Source of the DNA: UBA8919 sp041658185
Lineage (GTDB): Bacteria > Elusimicrobiota > UBA8919
Reading direction: 5' to 3'
Length of the DNA: 64,000 nt
Assembly: GCA_041658185.1 (NCBI GenBank)
Contig: JBBAAR010000006.1
Coordinates: 1 to 64,000 of the forward strand
How positions within the stretch are numbered: the first letter of the stretch is position 1; the number at the start of each line of letters is the position of its first letter. The translations under genes and the position numbers were made by a program. Shown piece by piece: positions 32,112 to 39,742 of this stretch. Under the pieces are notes generated by a model, which ran no database searches, was not told where the DNA came from, and worked only from the letters and a program-made list of their open reading frames with translations.

Positions 32112-33331
32112 AAAAATATTATTTTTCTATTTTGATTCTCATTATGTTTTATCAAGTTGCTAATTCATTGGAAAATACTTCGTACAGAATTCAAACACTC
32201 GGCAGTGATTTTCAGGGAATTATTGATGACGAATATACTGATATTTTAGCTAATCCCGCCCGGCTAAGTACGCTTGATAAAAATCATGTATATGTAAAAT
32301 CGACTACTCCGCTTTCAATTGGTTATCTAACAAATAGTTTCGGTTGTGTTGCTGAAGGAAAAGGTATTTTTACTAAAAATTTGTATTATGATTGGCTGCA
32401 GGAAACATGGAACTGGCAGATAGATGCTCTCCTTATGAAGAGTTTTGGCATAAAAAAAATTCCTTTTGGTGTTGGTATTCAAAATTCTTATACTGGAAAT
32501 ATTAGTAAATATACTCCCTCGCAGTCCGAGTCTTTTAACAGAGAAAGTATATCAAAAGATTTTAGTGCTAATTTAAGGGCGGGTTTTTATTTGCAGAAAG
32601 AAAATAAAATCAAGGAATTTATATTCAGTTCGGATATTTCTATACCGAATGCGAAAATAACTAAAGAGATCTATCAAGATTATTATTATTCATCGGATAG
32701 AAAGATATTTGAAAAAACTATGAATAGGGTAGGAAGTATCGGAAATGGTATTGAATATCACAATCGGAATAAAAAAAACAATAATCAGACGGGTTTTATA
32801 GTCGGATATACATATAAACCAATAAAACTGAAAACTGATAAATATTTGATATTAGGAACAAATGTTATTTATTCTTCTACCACTGTCAGCGAAGGTTTTG
32901 ATTCAAGTTTATATACCGGAGTTGGTAAAAGTATCAGTTTTCTAGATAAAAAATTGTTTTTTGCTTTTGCCGGTCGTTTAAATGCTGATTATAAATTTGT
33001 TGAAACTGAAAACGCAAATATCGGTAATGAAAAAATTGAGAGAACCCAAAATGGTGTGATCGGTATTTCAGCACCTTTAGGTTCGGAATACCTTATCTCT
33101 AATATAATAACTTTAAGATTTGGAATAACTTATAATATAAATTTTACTAAAGATAGAATTACTTCTTTTGAAAGTGCCTATGTACATGACAATGGTTCTT
33201 TTACGCAAAGTACAAACTATCGCTTTGGATTTGGTCTTAAACCGCTTGATGATTTGACGGCAGATTTTACAACTTCAGGCGATATTTTAGATGTAAGTTC
33301 TTGGAAAGCGCAGGCAAAATACAGTTTCTAA
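32108..33331 (+). CDS. Outer-membrane beta-barrel candidate
   Basis: 407 residues from GTG 32108. Signal peptide (YYFSILILIMFYQVANS), then a body of alternating hydrophobic/polar strands ending with aromatic residues (NADYKFVETE, YRFGFGLKPLDDL) and a C-terminal WKAQAKYSF, the terminal-Phe signature of outer-membrane barrels. A DILANPARLSTL motif near the N-terminus is typical of PorV/FadL-like barrels. It is translationally coupled to the shell protein, so uptake of the pathway's nucleoside or sugar substrate is an attractive guess without direct support. Confidence 0.65.
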   Translation: MKKYYFSILILIMFYQVANSLENTSYRIQTLGSDFQGIIDDEYTDILANPARLSTLDKNHVYVKSTTPLSIGYLTNSFGCVAEGKGIFTKNLYYDWLQETWNWQIDALLMKSFGIKKIPFGVGIQNSYTGNISKYTPSQSESFNRESISKDFSANLRAGFYLQKENKIKEFIFSSDISIPNAKITKEIYQDYYYSSDRKIFEKTMNRVGSIGNGIEYHNRNKKNNNQTGFIVGYTYKPIKLKTDKYLILGTNVIYSSTTVSEGFDSSLYTGVGKSISFLDKKLFFAFAGRLNADYKFVETENANIGNEKIERTQNGVIGISAPLGSEYLISNIITLRFGITYNINFTKDRITSFESAYVHDNGSFTQSTNYRFGFGLKPLDDLTADFTTSGDILDVSSWKAQAKYSF

Positions 33332-33361
33332 AAAATATTTGTAAGAAGGAAGACCTGAAAA

Positions 33362-33811
33362 ATGAACATCATTATCGGTTCTGACCATTCGGGATTTAAG
33401 TTGAAAGAAAACCTGAAAAAGTTTTTGCAGGGGTTGGGGCATACCGTTTTTGATTTCGGTTGTTATTCTGAGGAAGCCGTTGACTGGCCTGATATAGCGT
33501 TCCTTGTAGCGGAAGCGATTGTGAAAAAGGACTATGAGAAGGGTATTTTGATAGACGGAACCGGCGGTGCAATGCCGCTCGCTGCAAACAAAGTGCCGGG
33601 TATCCGTGCCGTCTGCGCCTATAACGAACTTACCGGAAAGTTTGCGTCCGAACATGATGACGCGAATATTTTGTGTCTCGGTGCGAGAATGGTCGGCGAT
33701 TTGGAATGCCAGGAAATTGTGAAGGTTTGGCTTGAAACGAAATATGCCGGAGGAAGACATCAGCGGCGTCTGGATAAAGTCGCTGAAATAGAAAAGAAAT
33801 ATTCAAAATGA
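33362..33811 (+). CDS. RpiB-family sugar-phosphate isomerase, atypical active site
   Basis: 149 residues of the RpiB/LacAB fold: IIGSDHSGFKLKENLKKFL, YEKGILIDGTGGAMPLAANK, HDDANILCLGARM, GGRHQRRLDKV. The catalytic-base cysteine of RpiB is replaced by Asp65 (LIDGTG), and the alternative Glu of the mycobacterial type is a Met. HNN/HND has become HDD. It may act on a different sugar phosphate or use Asp as base. It overlaps the canonical copy by 4 bases. Confidence 0.85.
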   Translation: MNIIIGSDHSGFKLKENLKKFLQGLGHTVFDFGCYSEEAVDWPDIAFLVAEAIVKKDYEKGILIDGTGGAMPLAANKVPGIRAVCAYNELTGKFASEHDDANILCLGARMVGDLECQEIVKVWLETKYAGGRHQRRLDKVAEIEKKYSK

Positions 33812-34248
33812 AAATTGCAATCGGCAGTGACCATCGGGGATTTAGACATAAAACAGAACTGATAAAATATCTCTCAAAAAATAATACTATTAAAGATTTC
33901 GGGACTTTTTCAGAAGAGTCCTGCGATTATCCTGATTTCGCTTATAAAGTCGCAAAAACAGTAGCATCAAAAAAATTTGAGAGAGGAATTTTAATCTGCG
34001 GTTCCGGCAACGGTATATGCATTGCTGCGAATAAAGTAAAAGGTATCCGCGCTGCCTTGGGTTATTCAACAAAAGCGGCAGAATTTTCCGTAAGGCATAA
34101 TAACGCCAACATAATCTGTTTTTCAGAAGATTTCCCGCTTGCAACCGTAAAGAAAGCGGTTAAAAAATTCCTTGCGGCAAAGTTTGAAGGCGGTCGTCAT
34201 TTAATGAGAATTCAAAAAATAAAAAAAATTGAGGAGGAGAGTTTATGA
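33808..34248 (+). CDS. rpiB: Ribose-5-phosphate isomerase B
   Basis: 146 residues with intact RpiB residues: IGSDHRGFRHKTEL, catalytic Cys64 in GILICGSGNGICIAANKVKG, RHNNANIICF and GGRHLMRIQKI. Converts ribose-5-phosphate to ribulose-5-phosphate. Together with DeoC it defines the SPU class of BMC loci. It is translationally coupled to the atypical copy upstream, which may be its heteromeric partner, as in LacA/LacB. Confidence 0.92.
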   Translation: MKIAIGSDHRGFRHKTELIKYLSKNNTIKDFGTFSEESCDYPDFAYKVAKTVASKKFERGILICGSGNGICIAANKVKGIRAALGYSTKAAEFSVRHNNANIICFSEDFPLATVKKAVKKFLAAKFEGGRHLMRIQKIKKIEEESL

Positions 34249-34676
34249 AGAAAAGGATTTGGCGTTTAGTTTTAATTTCTCACTTTCTCATTTTTCCACT
34301 TTCTCACTTTCTGTTTTCCCAAGATGTAAATCAACTTGTTGCGGAAGGCAATAAACTTATAAAAGAAAAAAAGTATGATGAGGCGGTTAAAGTATTGTTT
34401 GAAGCAAAAAAGTTGGATGAAAAATCGCCGTTGCCCGATATATCGCTCGGGATGATGTTTCTGCAAAAAAACAGTTTATGGGAAGCCGAAACCCATCTGA
34501 AATCCGCCGAAAAACTGAGCCCGGAATTGAACGGAGTTCAGTATACGCTCGCACTTCTTTACGAAAAAAAGGGCGAGAAAGAAAATGCCGTCAACTATTG
34601 GAATAAACTTGCTAAAAACCCGGATTTCAAAGAAATAGCAAAAAGGCACCTCCTGTTTTTGGGAGGTGAGAAGTGA
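34245..34676 (+). CDS. Exported TPR protein
   Basis: 143 residues. A signal peptide whose hydrophobic core (FLIFPLSHFLFSQ) is encoded by tandem TTTCTCAC words of the repeat family, followed by three TPR units (AEGNKLIKEKKYDEAVKVLF, PDISLGMMFLQKNSLWEAET, YTLALLYEKKGEKENAVNYW). A periplasmic scaffold is likely. It is coupled by 4-base overlaps to rpiB and to the CsgG-like gene, so it is part of the operon though its link to the BMC is unclear. Confidence 0.7.
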   Translation: MKKRIWRLVLISHFLIFPLSHFLFSQDVNQLVAEGNKLIKEKKYDEAVKVLFEAKKLDEKSPLPDISLGMMFLQKNSLWEAETHLKSAEKLSPELNGVQYTLALLYEKKGEKENAVNYWNKLAKNPDFKEIAKRHLLFLGGEK

Positions 34677-35302
34677 GGCAGGTTAAAGGTCAAAGGTTAA
34701 AAGTTAAAAGTTTTGGATTTTTATTTATCATTTTTAATTTTACATTTTACATTTTTAATTGTTTCTTTTCCGGTTGTGCCGCAACAAAAACGGCTGTCAA
34801 AAATGGCTTTAATTTTTCCGGCGTAAAAAAAGTTGCGGTGTTAAAATTTTCAGGTAACGGAGGAGAAGCGGTAAGCAATGAATTCATAAGAGAGTTCCTT
34901 GCTTCCGGCGTCATCGTTATAGATAAAAGTAACATAGAAACGGTTGATATAAAATCACTCGGCGTGGATGCGGTTATTTCGGGAAATGTCGTTGAGTTTA
35001 ATCCGTCAAACAAACTTCTGATATTTAAGGAAAAAGGCGATATTGTAATTTCCGACAGGGTGTATCCGATAAGCGGAACAACTGTTCTTCCTGCGGGTTC
35101 TGCTTTCGGATTAGAAGATGCGAATGTTTTCAGTGTTTCTGCATCCGTTTCGGTTTCGGCAAAAATGACGGATACGGCAACAGGCGAGGTCGTTTGGAGC
35201 GATTCAAATTCTTACGAGGCGCTGGATATAAATACGGCGGTAGGACTTATCACCTCGTCGTTTAAGAAATCGCTTAAAAAGTATTGGAAGGAACTTCAAT
35301 AA
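34673..35302 (+). CDS. CsgG-like lipoprotein
   Basis: 209 residues from GTG 34673. The N-terminus is expanded by GGTTAAA-type tandem repeats (VKGQRLKVKSFGF) before a lipobox (FFSGC). The body shows the CsgG/curli-assembly fold (VKKVAVLKFSGNGGEAVSNE, VDAVISGNVVEFNP, MTDTATGEVVWSDSNSYEAL). It probably sits in the outer membrane with the TPR protein. The last base of its stop codon is the first base of the next start. Confidence 0.72.
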   Translation: MRQVKGQRLKVKSFGFLFIIFNFTFYIFNCFFSGCAATKTAVKNGFNFSGVKKVAVLKFSGNGGEAVSNEFIREFLASGVIVIDKSNIETVDIKSLGVDAVISGNVVEFNPSNKLLIFKEKGDIVISDRVYPISGTTVLPAGSAFGLEDANVFSVSASVSVSAKMTDTATGEVVWSDSNSYEALDINTAVGLITSSFKKSLKKYWKELQ

Positions 35303-35583
35303 TGTTTGCGGGAAAAATTATAGGAAGGGTTGTTGCAACTCAAAAATACGAATCGTTGAAAGGGAAAAAACTCCTTTTGGTTCAGCCGATGAGTTGGGAT
35401 AAGAAGCCGAAAGGCGAACCGCTTGTTGCGGTTGATGTCGTAGGGAGCGGTTCCGACGAGTTTGTTTTTTATGTCGCTGCCCGTGAGGCTGCAGTTGCCT
35501 GCGGCGGGACATCTCTGGCGGATACTCCGCCTATTGATGCGGCAATAGTAGGAATAATTGACGGAGTTAATTTATGTTCATAG
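35302..35583 (+). CDS. BMC-P pentameric vertex protein (2)
   Basis: 93 residues of the EutN/CcmL fold: MFAGKIIGRVVATQKYESLK, KKLLLVQPMSWDKKPKGEPL, VAVDVVGSGSDEFVFYVA, DAAIVGIIDGV. Start at the ATG of MFAGKII. It overlaps the third BMC-P by 10 bases. Confidence 0.93.
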   Translation: MFAGKIIGRVVATQKYESLKGKKLLLVQPMSWDKKPKGEPLVAVDVVGSGSDEFVFYVAAREAAVACGGTSLADTPPIDAAIVGIIDGVNLCS

Positions 35584-35873
35584 CAAAAGTTGTCGGAAAT
35601 GTCTGGGCGACCAGAAAACATAAAAATCTTGAAGGTACAAAACTTCTTCTGGTTAGAAGAATTGACGGCATTTCCGGAAAATTTTTAGACGAAGATGTTA
35701 TGCTTGCGGTGGATAAATACATTGACGCTGGTGTCGGCAATACCGTTTTGATTATGGACGAAGGCAACTCCGCTCGCCAGATATTAAACGACAAAAAAGC
35801 GCCCGTGCGCACCGTCATCTGCGGGATTGTTGACACGGTATTCGCCAAAGGTCAAACCAAAAAATGGCATTAA
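35574..35873 (+). CDS. BMC-P pentameric vertex protein (3)
   Basis: 99 residues: MFIAKVVGNVWATRKHKNLE, GTKLLLVRRIDGISGKFL, VDKYIDAGVGNTVLIMDEG, RTVICGIVDTV. It is more divergent than the other two. Three different BMC-P proteins suggest distinct vertices or mixed pentamers. It overlaps its neighbours on both sides. Confidence 0.92.
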   Translation: MFIAKVVGNVWATRKHKNLEGTKLLLVRRIDGISGKFLDEDVMLAVDKYIDAGVGNTVLIMDEGNSARQILNDKKAPVRTVICGIVDTVFAKGQTKKWH

Positions 35874-37282
35874 AAAAAAGTTTTATTGTATTATTTTTGT
35901 TTATCAGTTCGGCGTTGATTTCCCAGGAAGTTGACTTGACCGTCTATAATCAGAATCTTGGGCTGGTGAAAGACCGGCGGGAGATAAAAATTGATAAGGG
36001 TGTTCAGAAAATTGAGTTCACGGATGTTGCCGCACAAATTGACCCGACGAGCGTGCATTTTAAGTCACTGTCGTATCCGAACAAATGTTCGGTTTTGGAG
36101 CAGAATTTTGAGTATGATTTAATTTCGCGTGAAAAACTTCTTCAAAAATATATCGGAAAAGAGATTGAACTTGAAAGACGATTCGGAAAAGACGGCGAGA
36201 AAAAGGAAATAATAAAAGGAACGCTTTTATCAACTTCGGGTGGGCTTACCGTAAAATCCGGCGATAAAGTTCTTATTAATCCGTCGGGCGAGATTTCGCT
36301 TTCTAAATTACCGGAAGGGCTTATATTAAAACCGACGCTCTCTTGGTTTTTGGAAAACGAGGTTTCCGGTGAGCATAAAATAGAAGTTGATTATCTGACA
36401 AACGGAATAAATTGGAATGCGGATTATGTGATTGTTTCCGATAAAGATGATAAGAATCTGGATTTAACCGGTTGGGTTACTATTGATAATAAATCCGGAG
36501 CAACATATAAAGATGCAAAGTTGAAACTTATTGCGGGCGATATTCACCGTGCGTCCCCGCCCGGCGTTATGAGAAATGACATGATGTATGTAACAAAAGA
36601 GATGCGTGCTCCTCAACCGCAATTTGAGGAAAAAGCATTTTTTGAATATCATCTTTATACTTTACAACGCCGAACAAATGTTCGGGATAACGAAACAAAA
36701 CAGATAGAATTTGTTTCCGGGACAAATGTCCCGGTAAAAAAACTTTATATTTATGACGGTGCGGCACAGAAATTTTACGGTTATAATCAATGGTCGCGTG
36801 CGGACAGAAATTACGGAGTTCAATCAAATAAAAAGGTCTATGTAATGCTTGATTTCAAAAATTCAAAAGAAAACAATCTGGGCATTCCGCTCCCGAAAGG
36901 CAAAATGCGTGTTTATAAAGAGGACTCCGACAAGTCATTAGAATTTATCGGCGAGGATTTTATTGAGCATACGCCGAAAGATGAAAATGTAAGAATTTAT
37001 CTTGGCGATGCATTTGATATCGTCGGCGAAAGAGTTCAGACGGACTTCAAAAACGGAGATGACTTTGCCGATGAATCATTCAAAATTACAGTAAGAAATC
37101 ATAAAGAAGAACCGATAGAGGTTCGTGTCGTTGAAAAACTTTACAGGTGGTCTAACTGGAAGATTGCGCAGAAATCACAGGACTATGAGAAAAAAGATGC
37201 GCGGACGATTGAATATAAATTAAAAGTGCCGAAGGACTCTGAAAATATTATTACATACACAGTTCATTACTGGTGGGACTAA
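35864..37282 (+). CDS. DUF4139-domain exported protein
   Basis: 472 residues. Signal peptide (SFIVLFLFISSALISQ), N-terminal DUF4140-like beta domain (VDLTVYNQNLGLVKDRREIK), and a C-terminal DUF4139 domain (HKIEVDYLTNGINWNADYVI, LDLTGWVTIDNKSGATYKDA, LGIPLPKGKMRVYKED). The family is secreted and of unknown function. It overlaps BMC-P (3) by 10 bases, so envelope and shell genes are co-translated here. Confidence 0.85.
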   Translation: MALKKSFIVLFLFISSALISQEVDLTVYNQNLGLVKDRREIKIDKGVQKIEFTDVAAQIDPTSVHFKSLSYPNKCSVLEQNFEYDLISREKLLQKYIGKEIELERRFGKDGEKKEIIKGTLLSTSGGLTVKSGDKVLINPSGEISLSKLPEGLILKPTLSWFLENEVSGEHKIEVDYLTNGINWNADYVIVSDKDDKNLDLTGWVTIDNKSGATYKDAKLKLIAGDIHRASPPGVMRNDMMYVTKEMRAPQPQFEEKAFFEYHLYTLQRRTNVRDNETKQIEFVSGTNVPVKKLYIYDGAAQKFYGYNQWSRADRNYGVQSNKKVYVMLDFKNSKENNLGIPLPKGKMRVYKEDSDKSLEFIGEDFIEHTPKDENVRIYLGDAFDIVGERVQTDFKNGDDFADESFKITVRNHKEEPIEVRVVEKLYRWSNWKIAQKSQDYEKKDARTIEYKLKVPKDSENIITYTVHYWWD

Positions 37283-37319
37283 TAACGGCAATTAAAAATT
37301 AAAAATTGTGAGGATAAAT

Positions 37320-38831
37320 ATGGACAAAAACATGGTTGAAAAAATCACGAAAGAGGTTGTGGCTAAGTATTCTAAAAAAGCGGATGCGCTTGCCGGCAGG
37401 CAAAAAATCCTTGCGATTTTTATGGGCGGTGACAGAAATCTGACCGATGTAATTTCCGCCGTCAAAAAAATCTCCGAAAATTATGAGACGAAAATTCTTT
37501 TAACGAAAAGCGCGGAAAAAATCATCGGACTTGAAAAACTCTCCGGTATAAAAGCGGAAATAATCAAAGATGACGGCAATCAAAATCCGACGGTGATTTC
37601 TTCATGGCCTGATATGTTAATTATTCCGGTTCTTACCCTTAACGGTCTTACAAAAATTGCGGGGCTTGTCCCGGATTCTCTTAACTCCAACATAATCGTC
37701 GGCTGTCTTGAAAGAGGAATACCGATTATCGCAGTGCGTGATTCAATCTGGTGTTCCTGCTACACCCCGCCGCCGTCAAACAGTCCGCTTTACAGAAAAG
37801 TTGAGGAATATATCACGCAGATTAAAAGTTATGGGGTTAAAGTTATATCGGCGAATGAACTGGCAGGTGAAGTATTGGGTTCGCCGTCCTCCGCCAATGC
37901 GTCCAATCGTGAAATAAAAATTACGATGTCTTCTGCGGGAAAAACATTTGACAACAAATTTAAAATCGGCGGGCCATCTTTGGAAACAAGTAAATCATCT
38001 TTCAAAGTCAAAACGATTACCGGCGACGAGTGTCCTGCATTCACAAAACCGGAGATAGAATGTGAGGAATGCGGGAAATGTGTGGAAAAAAAGTCGGGTT
38101 CTGTGCAGACAATCGTTGCCGCCGGTGCGGATAGAATTTCGGCGAAGGATACAAAAAACATCGGCGAACAGTTGGCGCCGATGATTGACCATACATTATT
38201 GAAAGCAAATGCCACGCAGGAAGAAGTCGGAAAACTCTGCGAGGAGGCAAGAAAATATGGTTTTGCGTCAGTTTGTATAAATCCCGGATATGTTTCTCTG
38301 GCAAGCAAACTTCTTGCCGGCTCATCCGTTAAAGTTTGCACTGTTATAGGTTTTCCTCTCGGTGCTACGACTCCGACTGTGAAATCTATTGAGGCACGCG
38401 ATGCGATTGCCAACGGTGCGGACGAAATAGATATGGTTATAAATGTGGGTGCGTTAAAAAGCGGGAATTATCAACTTGTGTTAGATGACATAAAAGCGGT
38501 CCGTGAGGCGACCCGCGGGAAAGTTTTGAAGGTAATTCTTGAAACATCTTATCTAACATCCGAAGAAAAAATAAAAGCATGTCAGTTGTCAAAAGATGCC
38601 GGTGCGGATTTTGTAAAAACATCAACCGGGTTCGGCCCTTCGGGTGCGACTGTTGAGGACATTCAACTTATGCGTGCAACGGTAGGACCTTTGATGGGTA
38701 TCAAGGCGTCCGGCGGAATTAGAACTCAGGATGACGCAAGAAAAATGGTTGAGGCGGGTGCTACGAGAGTCGGCGCATCGGCGTCTGTTGCAATTGTTTT
38801 AGGACAGGATGCAGGTAAAGGAAAATATTAA
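37320..38831 (+). CDS. deoC: Flavoprotein-deoxyribose-5-phosphate aldolase fusion
   Basis: 503 residues in three parts. (a) Residues 1-20 (MDKNMVEKITKEVVAKYSKK) form an amphipathic encapsulation-type helix. (b) Residues about 28-230 form a flavoprotein-like (DFP/PPCDC-type) Rossmann domain, KILAIFMGGDRNLTDV to LIIPVLTLNGLTKIAG and IIVGCLERGIPIIAVRD. (c) A linker with Cys238 and C-x2-C-x2-C (Cys248/251/254) leads to DERA at about 280-500: IDHTLLKANATQEEV, DEIDMVINVG (Asp371), Schiff-base Lys433 in FVKTSTGFG, and Lys462 in GIKASGGIRT. DERA splits deoxyribose-5-phosphate into acetaldehyde and glyceraldehyde-3-phosphate. Free DeoC is about 220-260 residues. Start at ATG 37320 with AGGAT before it. 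Confidence 0.93.
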   Translation: MDKNMVEKITKEVVAKYSKKADALAGRQKILAIFMGGDRNLTDVISAVKKISENYETKILLTKSAEKIIGLEKLSGIKAEIIKDDGNQNPTVISSWPDMLIIPVLTLNGLTKIAGLVPDSLNSNIIVGCLERGIPIIAVRDSIWCSCYTPPPSNSPLYRKVEEYITQIKSYGVKVISANELAGEVLGSPSSANASNREIKITMSSAGKTFDNKFKIGGPSLETSKSSFKVKTITGDECPAFTKPEIECEECGKCVEKKSGSVQTIVAAGADRISAKDTKNIGEQLAPMIDHTLLKANATQEEVGKLCEEARKYGFASVCINPGYVSLASKLLAGSSVKVCTVIGFPLGATTPTVKSIEARDAIANGADEIDMVINVGALKSGNYQLVLDDIKAVREATRGKVLKVILETSYLTSEEKIKACQLSKDAGADFVKTSTGFGPSGATVEDIQLMRATVGPLMGIKASGGIRTQDDARKMVEAGATRVGASASVAIVLGQDAGKGKY

Positions 38832-38925
38832 AAACAGGAAGTGGGAAGTAGGAAGTGGGAAGTAGGAAGTGGGAAGTGGTTTTTGATTTGACTACTTGCT
38901 ACTTGCTACTATCTACTCACTGACT
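38832..38925. repeat. 7-base tandem-repeat hairpin before BMC-H (2)
   Basis: (GGAAGTA/G)n on the left and (CTACTTG)n with CTACTATCTACTCAC on the right; the arms are near-complementary and both have a 7-base period, with a short TTTTTGATTTGA loop. The BMC-H ribosome site follows at about 38931. Confidence 0.75.
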
Positions 38926-38940
38926 TTATGGGAGGTTCAG

Positions 38941-39234
38941 ATGGCAGAAGTAAAAGATGCATTGGGGATGATTGAGACGCGGGGACTTATCGGTATGATT
39001 GAGGCATCGGATGCGATGGTTAAGGCAGCGAAGGTTCGTCTTGTCGGGTTTGAAAAAATCGGCACTGGACTTGTTACAACAATGGTCAGAGGAGAAGTCG
39101 GAGCAGTCCGTGCCGCAGTTGAAGCGGGCGCCGCCGCCGCTCAGAAAGTCGGTGAACTTGTGGCAATTCATGTAATTCCGAGACCGGACGAGCAGTTGGA
39201 AAAAGTTCTCAAAAAAATAGAATCTAATTTTTAA
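38941..39234 (+). CDS. BMC-H hexameric shell protein (2)
   Basis: 97 residues: KDALGMIETRGLIGMIEASD, KIGTGLVTTMVRGEVGAVRA and VGELVAIHVIPRPDEQLEKV. The pore loop reads G-T-G. It is closely similar to BMC-H (1) at 25708. Start at ATG 38941 with GGGAGGT upstream. Confidence 0.96.
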   Translation: MAEVKDALGMIETRGLIGMIEASDAMVKAAKVRLVGFEKIGTGLVTTMVRGEVGAVRAAVEAGAAAAQKVGELVAIHVIPRPDEQLEKVLKKIESNF

Positions 39235-39238
39235 TAAA

Positions 39239-39312
39239 ACAGATGAAGACAGATAGAAAACGGATTCAGACAGATTGAAGTCCGTTTGCATCCGTGCTTT
39301 TATCCGTTTGGA
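39239..39312. repeat. Hairpin repeat, ACAGATGAAGACAGAT family
   Basis: ACAGATGAAGACAGATAGAA and GATTCAGACAGATTGAAGTC followed by CCGTTTGCATCCGTGCTTTT and ATCCGTTTGG. Left and right words are partly complementary (AAACGGAT / ATCCGTTT). Same architecture as the other gap-filling repeats. Confidence 0.55.
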
Positions 39313-39323
39313 TTGTTGTTAAG

Positions 39324-39605
39324 ATGATTACCGAGAAAGAAATTATTGATGTGATAGCGGACGAAATGGCTGATAAAATGTCAGGCGGAAGCGTTGCGTT
39401 GTACAAAAGCGGTTTTTTCACAAAAGATAAGTGGATAAAATCGCATTCTACTCTTACAACAAAAAAAAATCTTATTACGGAGTTTGAAGTAAGAAAAATA
39501 ATTATTGCGGGAGCGAAAACATTAAGAATTTCTAAGGATACTATTATTGGCCCGCTTGCTCTTGAAATTATTCAGGAAAAAGGAATTAAGATAGTAAGGG
39601 AGTAA
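39324..39605 (+). CDS. Small BMC-associated protein with encapsulation-type helix
   Basis: 93 residues from ATG 39324. The N-terminal helix MITEKEIIDVIADEMADKMS has the pattern of a BMC encapsulation peptide. The C-terminus (LITEFEVRKIIIAGAKTLRI, then DTIIGPLALEIIQEKGIKIV) resembles the short 'L-T-E..V / I-T-P-L-A...G-I' module found attached to BMC proteins such as EutT or EutQ and the linker of the DeoC fusion here. It may be a scaffold or cargo adaptor; no catalytic residues are evident. Confidence 0.6.
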   Translation: MITEKEIIDVIADEMADKMSGGSVALYKSGFFTKDKWIKSHSTLTTKKNLITEFEVRKIIIAGAKTLRISKDTIIGPLALEIIQEKGIKIVRE

Positions 39606-39634
39606 TTTTTAACATAGTAAAAAGTTATAAATTA

Positions 39635-39719
39635 ACCACTAATGAACACTAATGAACACGAAAGATTTAAGATAAAGAATTTGGACTAATTCGTGTGTAT
39701 TCGTGTTAATTCGTGGCTA
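39635..39719. repeat. Hairpin repeat, AACCACTAATGAACAC / TTCGTGTTAATTCGTGG
   Basis: Left arm ACCACTAATGAACACTAATG followed by AACACGAA, right arm TTCGTGTGTATTCGTGTTAA followed by TTCGTGG. Each arm is a tandem of 10-base words and the arms are complementary. Confidence 0.75.
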
Positions 39720-39742
39720 TGAAAATTTCTTGAGGAGTTATT

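Noticed and set aside
38832..38925. CRISPR array
   Set aside because: The tandem words are 7 bases long and contiguous; there are no 20-40 base spacers and no cas genes in the window.
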